Source of the DNA: an uncultured Coriobacteriaceae bacterium
GTDB taxonomy: Bacteria; Actinomycetota; Coriobacteriia; Coriobacteriales; Atopobiaceae
Direction of reading: 5' to 3'
DNA: 64,000 bases
NCBI GenBank assembly: GCA_902793195.1
Contig: CADBCS010000007.1
Coordinates: forward strand, 1-64,000
The notes beneath the pieces were generated by a model, which saw only the letters and a list, made by a program, of their open reading frames with translations, was not told where the DNA came from and did not search any database. Shown here one piece after another: positions 59,742-64,000 of the stretch. Each line of letters begins with the position of its first letter. Position 1 is the stretch's first letter. The translations under genes and the position numbers were made by a program.

Positions 59742-61211
59742 CTACCGCGCCTTTACGTACTCCTTCATGTGCTTCTTCATCTTCTTCTTGTTGCTATACA
59801 TCGCGTGGTCGGCTCTCCTGAACGTATCCTCGTAGGTCTCGCCGTGCCGGTACTTTGCCATGCCACATGCTGCCGAGTACCGGTCCCACGGCTCCACGAC
59901 CTCATCGGCCTGCGTAATCGAGAAGCACGTCTCCAGCTCATGCAGAATGGTGGCACGCTTCTTGTAGTCCTCCCCTTCCAGGATCGCCACGAACTCGTCG
60001 CCACCCGTGCGATACAACGGCGTCGTATCGAGAACAAGGCCAATGACCTGACATGCGCCAGTGAGGTACCTGTCGCCGTTCTCGTGCCCAAACGTGTCGT
60101 TTACGTACTTGAGGTTGTTGAGGTCCACCATCAGAATGGCAAACTCCGCCGTACCTGCGGCAATCTCTTCCTTGACCAGCCCAACCTTGAGCGCGTAGGC
60201 TGCCTTGTTCCTCACATGCGTCAGAGCGTCCTCGTAGGCAAGACGGGTCATGCCCTCCGCCTCTTTCTGAACGAGCAATATGCGCTGCTCCACCATAAGG
60301 ATGTTTTCCAAGTATTCCTGCATGTTCTCGGACATCTTTATGATGGCATCGCTGAGGGACTCCACTTCGTTCTGCGTATGTATGTGTGGGTCGTCAAAGA
60401 GCAGCATCGAGGGGTCGCGACGCTCGTGGCTCCTTATGGCATAGTTGCGCGCGCTCTTTTCGAGCTTGCTTATGGGTTGCGTCACGTTGCGCCTCAGCCA
60501 CAGCAGGAGCAAGACGACGAACGCAATGCCAATGCCACTGCACAGCAGCGCGCTTATCACCACGTACTGCTCTATCTCCTGGTGCATGGATTCGGTATAC
60601 AGATCGGCGCAGAGGAGCGCAATCTGCTGACCATCCGATGCCACAAGCGGCGCACAGGCCGAATAGCAGCGACCCCATGTGGAGTTTGTCTCGAAGAAGG
60701 TTATGCCCTGGGAATCCCATGCGTCCACGTACGGCTTGATGCTCTCGGCCGTGTAGCTGTAGTCGTCCTCGAACAAGAGAGGCCAGTCCTCCTCGCCAGC
60801 GGCACGTTCCTCGGCACTCGTTGCCGAGCAAACGCTCACCATAACGCCGTCGGTGCGCGGAATGATGATGTACAGGTAGGCCAGGCCGTAATCGTCCACG
60901 TACAGGTTAAAGTCCTTCTGCAGTTCCTTGAACTTGGGGGACTCAACGCGCGTCTGTATGCACTTCTGCAGGTCATCGACATCAATCATGTGCTGGAGGC
61001 CGTTTATTACGTGCGTGAGGTTCTCGTTGTACTGCGCAAAGTACCAGCGAGAGAACGTGACGTAGATTTGCGTCGACATTACGACGCTCATAAGAGCCAG
61101 AAACACGACACAGCTGACTATTAAGCTACGTTGCAATGGCCGCTTGTACGTACCCACGCCCCGACCCCCTCTGAGCAGCTTGGCCGCACATCCAATACTG
61201 CGCGATTTCAT
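59742..61211 (-). CDS. Membrane-bound diguanylate cyclase
   Basis: A 489-residue protein. One helix (about 28-48), an extracellular sensor region (about 50-220; possibly Cache-like, with YVDDYGLAYLYIIIPRTDGV), a second helix (about 218-240), a HAMP-like linker (RRNVTQPISKLEKSARN) with coiled coil, and a GGDEF domain. The motif GGDEF is intact at 403-407, and DLNNLKYVNDTFGHENGD is the expected metal/GTP region. It should make cyclic-di-GMP. The ATG at 61211 lacks a ribosome site; the GTG at 61157 has AGAGGGGG 7 nt upstream and may be the true start. Confidence 0.88.
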   Translation of the reverse strand: MKSRSIGCAAKLLRGGRGVGTYKRPLQRSLIVSCVVFLALMSVVMSTQIYVTFSRWYFAQYNENLTHVINGLQHMIDVDDLQKCIQTRVESPKFKELQKDFNLYVDDYGLAYLYIIIPRTDGVMVSVCSATSAEERAAGEEDWPLLFEDDYSYTAESIKPYVDAWDSQGITFFETNSTWGRCYSACAPLVASDGQQIALLCADLYTESMHQEIEQYVVISALLCSGIGIAFVVLLLLWLRRNVTQPISKLEKSARNYAIRSHERRDPSMLLFDDPHIHTQNEVESLSDAIIKMSENMQEYLENILMVEQRILLVQKEAEGMTRLAYEDALTHVRNKAAYALKVGLVKEEIAAGTAEFAILMVDLNNLKYVNDTFGHENGDRYLTGACQVIGLVLDTTPLYRTGGDEFVAILEGEDYKKRATILHELETCFSITQADEVVEPWDRYSAACGMAKYRHGETYEDTFRRADHAMYSNKKKMKKHMKEYVKAR

Positions 61212-61411
61212 CTAGATTAACCGAATGCGTAGCCCATAAACCGCGAGGTGGCTTATCGCTCGGTTCGACGGTAGCATCCTTGCGCTCACGTTACTGAGGA
61301 CTTGGTAGGATTTCTGGTCACTTGGAGGGGCCGGGGTCCCTATCCGTCCAGTTTTGCTACCAAGCAGCAGGCTTGAGAGGGGCAGCAAAAACCTCCGCTC
61401 CGCGCGTGGCG

Positions 61412-62389
61412 CTACAGCTGAGGTCGCCAGCCCACCGGCGACGGCGTTCCGTCGGCCGTGGCGGCAACCGTGAGCGAAAGGCCAAACAGCAGGTCGCTCT
61501 CGCTCACCGTAAGCTCGCCCATGCAAAAGGCGTCCATGGCCTCGGCCACCGCAACGGCACCGCCCAGAATCACCGGAGCGCGCTTTGCCTGAATGCCCGG
61601 CAACTCCGCGCGCTCGGCGACGCTCACCGCGGCCAAGCGAAGCTCCTGCTCGCGCACGTCGTCTCGCGAAAGCGTGGCCAGATGCACCTGGGAGGAGTCG
61701 TATGGCACGAGCTGCTTCTTTAGGGCTACCAGCGTCGTTGAGGTCCCGCCGGTCATAACCAGCCTCGTCACACCGTGCAGATGCTCGCGATACTTGTTTG
61801 CCACTGCCTCGAACTCGGTACGGGCAAACGCATGGGCCTGCTCCAGGTCCGCCGCCTCGGGTGGATCGACCCTACAGAGGAACTTCTCGGTAACGCGCCT
61901 GCACCCCACATCCACCGACCTCACAAAGTCGAGCCGCAGCACGCCGTCCTCGCCAAGCGCACCCAGGGCGAACTCCGTGGAGCCGCCACCGTTGTCGGCC
62001 ACGAGCAGACGCTCGCCCACAAAGTCCTGGGCAACGCCCAAGAACGTGAGCATACCCTCGGTCTTGCCGGGAATCACCTGCGCCGAAAGCCCGCGCGCCG
62101 CGAACGCATTAAGAAGGTCCTGCGAGTTGCGTGCGTCTCGGGCGGCGCTGGTGAGCGTGCAGCACACGGCCGTCGCACCAGATTGGCGAATCTTGGCCAA
62201 ATACCCGTCCACGCACGACAGCAACCGCTTGCACGCCTCGTCCGCAAGGACGCCGGTTTGGTCGACGCCCTCGCCCAGGTTTACGATGTTCGACTCCCTC
62301 ATCATGCGCTGCACGCGCGAATCCGCAACGTCGGCAATTGCCAGACGAGCCGTAACCGTGCCCACGTCAATAACAGCCACCCGTGTCAT
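61412..62389 (-). CDS. Ppx/GppA-family phosphatase
   Basis: A 325-residue protein of the ASKHA fold. VAVIDVGTVTARLAI at the N-terminus is the phosphate-1 loop, NLGEGV-QTG and DNGGGSTEFALG follow, and a conserved TGGTSTTL closes the site. The family hydrolyses inorganic polyphosphate or the 5' phosphate of pppGpp; this short form, without the C-terminal helical domain of E. coli Ppx, is common in actinobacteria. AAGGAGGTG precedes the ATG at 62389. It follows the FtsB-like gene by 35 nt, with MazG further upstream, an order common in actinobacteria. Confidence 0.9.
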   Translation of the reverse strand: MTRVAVIDVGTVTARLAIADVADSRVQRMMRESNIVNLGEGVDQTGVLADEACKRLLSCVDGYLAKIRQSGATAVCCTLTSAARDARNSQDLLNAFAARGLSAQVIPGKTEGMLTFLGVAQDFVGERLLVADNGGGSTEFALGALGEDGVLRLDFVRSVDVGCRRVTEKFLCRVDPPEAADLEQAHAFARTEFEAVANKYREHLHGVTRLVMTGGTSTTLVALKKQLVPYDSSQVHLATLSRDDVREQELRLAAVSVAERAELPGIQAKRAPVILGGAVAVAEAMDAFCMGELTVSESDLLFGLSLTVAATADGTPSPVGWRPQL

Positions 62390-62424
62390 GGCCGCACCTC
62401 CTTGCGTCGGCTTCCGGTGGGCAG

Positions 62425-63222
62425 CTAGCTGCCGCTCTGGTAGCCAAACATCGCATCCAGCCATAAGACGTACCACGGCTGGTTGGCCTCGTACTCATCG
62501 ACCGCCCTCTGCACCAGCGACGGATCGGTTTGCTGCTGGTCCTCGACCCCTTTTACCACGAGCGCCTCCTCGCCTGGATACACGTATCCACGGCGGCGCG
62601 CCTCATCCTCTATGCCCTCGAGCGACTGCAGCCGGTCGAGGTCGTGGTCGAGTGCCTCGTTTTGCGCGACCAGCGCCGCGTATTCGACTTTGAGCACCTC
62701 CGACTCGCGCCATGCCAGATAGTAGGCTCGCGCGGGACCCCACAACACGCCAACCACGAGCGCCGCCACTACGATGACGATCGCGATGACCATGGGAACT
62801 CTGCCCAACATGCCCAGTGCGCCCAACGAGACGGTTGGGCGCGTACGTTGCGTGGTTTTGTCGGTGTAGACGGCCGGACGTGCCGTAACCTCGCGACCTC
62901 TTGGATCTTCGTACCCGCGCGTGCGATATGCCGTCTCTCCCCTACCGTACGTGCGGCGTCTGGTATCGCCAAGCCCCAGCGCGCGCGATGCGGGGAACGA
63001 GAGGACATCGGCACCAATGGAGCGGGTACGCGTGCGGCTCTTCCTGTTGACCCTGCGTGCCGTGCGGTCGTTGTTTCGATTGCGTGGCCCGCCATCCTCA
63101 GCGCGCACCCGCGCACGACCGTCACGCGGCACATACTGCGTACCCGTGTGCCTGCGCGTCTGTGTGCTCCGCCGGCGCTCTGGCGTGCGCCGACTGCTAT
63201 GGGAAGAGCTGCGTCGAGTCAT
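62425..63222 (-). CDS. FtsB/DivIC-like septum formation protein
   Basis: A 265-residue protein. The first 130 or so residues are Arg/Ser/Thr-rich and probably disordered. One membrane helix (about 140-160; MVIAIVIVVAALVVGVLW) is followed by a coiled coil (SEVLKVEYAALVAQNEALDHDLDRLQ) and the FtsB-type end IEDEARRRGYVYPGEEALVV. FtsB/DivIC joins FtsL and FtsQ at the division site. The long basic N-terminal tail is typical of actinobacterial versions. The start is uncertain: the ATG at 63222 lacks a clear ribosome site, and an in-frame GTG at 63282 is possible. Confidence 0.82.
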   Translation of the reverse strand: MTRRSSSHSSRRTPERRRSTQTRRHTGTQYVPRDGRARVRAEDGGPRNRNNDRTARRVNRKSRTRTRSIGADVLSFPASRALGLGDTRRRTYGRGETAYRTRGYEDPRGREVTARPAVYTDKTTQRTRPTVSLGALGMLGRVPMVIAIVIVVAALVVGVLWGPARAYYLAWRESEVLKVEYAALVAQNEALDHDLDRLQSLEGIEDEARRRGYVYPGEEALVVKGVEDQQQTDPSLVQRAVDEYEANQPWYVLWLDAMFGYQSGS

Positions 63223-63382
63223 TCGTGTGCTTCGTTTTTGGTCCGTTGGTGCAATTTTCGTGAGTAACTCATTATGGCACACCTGCCACGCTCATGCGAG
63301 GAAAAAGTAAACAGTCCCACATTACCGCTCGCGACGATCGCGCGCGGCCCTCGCAACTCCTGTGGTCCTGTGGTCCGCATGC

Positions 63383-64000
63383 CTATTCGTCCGCCTTCGC
63401 CATATCCCACAAGCGGTTGAGCTCCTCTGTGGACAAGCCTTCCAAGTCCTGTCGTCGCTCCATGGCAGCCCAACGACGCCGGAACTTGCGATTGGAGGCC
63501 GCAAGCGCCTCCTCGGCGTTGATTCCACACCGCCGCGCCACGTTTACCAGCGCAAACAGGATGTCACCGAACTCCTTTGCCGCCGCTGGCGTGCCCGGTC
63601 TCTCGCGCTCGAACTCCGCGCGCTCCTCGTCGACCTTGTCCCACACGTCGGCCACGGTCTCCCACTCAAAGCCGGCCTTCGCCGCGCGCTCCGAGATCTT
63701 CTGCGCCTGCATGAGGGCCGGCAGCGAAACGGGAACGGAGTCGAGCAAACCCTTCCGCGCATCGTCCTGGGAGCGCTCCGCACGCTTTACGTCGATCCAG
63801 ATGTCAAGAACCTCATCTGCCGTGCCGGCCGGACCCGTCTTCTTTGAGTCACCAAACACGTGGGGATGCCTACGGATGAGCTTTTCGTTGAGCCTGCGAC
63901 ACACGTCGTCGATGTTGAAGGCCTCCTCGTCCGCAGCTATCTGCGCATGGAGCAGCACCTGCTCGAGCACGTCACCCAACTCCTCGCACAGATGCACGTC
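63383..64000 (-). CDS. mazG: MazG nucleotide pyrophosphohydrolase (5' end outside window)
   Basis: The C-terminal 205 or so residues of MazG, cut by the right edge of the window. MazG hydrolyses NTPs to NMP and pyrophosphate and helps clear abnormal nucleotides. The visible part begins in the EELGD metal motif of the first domain (HLCEELGDVLEQVLLHA) and RRHPHVFGD. It continues with the second MazG domain (GFEWETVADVWDKVDEERAEFE and EFGDILFALVNVAR), which carries a second metal-binding set. The frame is open to the last base. It lies upstream of the FtsB-like and Ppx/GppA genes on the same strand. Confidence 0.92.
   Translation of the reverse strand, partial: DVHLCEELGDVLEQVLLHAQIAADEEAFNIDDVCRRLNEKLIRRHPHVFGDSKKTGPAGTADEVLDIWIDVKRAERSQDDARKGLLDSVPVSLPALMQAQKISERAAKAGFEWETVADVWDKVDEERAEFERERPGTPAAAKEFGDILFALVNVARRCGINAEEALAASNRKFRRRWAAMERRQDLEGLSTEELNRLWDMAKADE

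Noticed and set aside
1-64000. Integrated prophage, transposon or genomic island ends
   Set aside because: No integrase, transposase, phage structural gene or tRNA-linked repeat was seen in the window.

Overview
The window is 64 kb of GC-rich bacterial chromosome. Its content points to a Gram-positive actinobacterium of the class Coriobacteriia, probably Olsenella-like (Atopobiaceae). The evidence is LPXTG-type sorting signals, a class C sortase pilus locus, SpaA/Cna-B and MBG adhesins, ChW repeats, strong GGAGG ribosome-binding sites and high GC. The taxon is an inference from gene content. No rRNA, tRNA, CRISPR array, insertion sequence or prophage was recognised.

Left part (1-18.5 kb). 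A tandem palindromic element (1-195) precedes a small secreted protein and a PAP2 phosphatase. Two paralogous membrane proteins (2223-3731 and 8680-10179) share promoter, leader, TTG start, N-terminal domain and an MBG-like domain, but carry unrelated extracytoplasmic parts. They flank a 1494-residue secreted beta-helix/MBG/ChW protein. Next come a YcaO protein behind nested palindromes, a glycogen branching enzyme, and a two-gene unit of a zinc-ribbon membrane protein and an FHA-ABC exporter with its own zinc ribbon.

Central part (19-45.5 kb, minus strand). This is a 26 kb surface-structure island. In transcription order it holds a 5079-residue MBG adhesin, a VPATG-anchored protein, a sortase-fold protein lacking the catalytic His and Cys, a coiled-coil protein, signal peptidase I, a 1926-residue tip adhesin with a CHAP-like domain lacking its Cys and His, a backbone pilin, and class C sortase. 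SPase I and the sortase would export and polymerise the pilins. The inactive sortase and CHAP-like domains presumably act as binding or scaffold modules.

Right part (45.8-64 kb). A double-sensor GGDEF protein, an HD-GYP protein and a second GGDEF protein provide synthesis and breakdown of cyclic-di-GMP beside the adhesin island. Around them are HAD phosphatases (one a lipoprotein), a metallo-beta-lactamase lipoprotein, a phosphopantetheinyl transferase, a CDF transporter fused to an acetyltransferase, two lipoproteins (one PepSY), another LPXTG protein, Ppx/GppA phosphatase, an FtsB-like division protein and a MazG fragment cut by the window edge.

The best candidates for something undescribed are the module-swapped paralog pair, the pilus island with two pseudoenzymes, and the palindromic element whose stem changes while pairing is kept.
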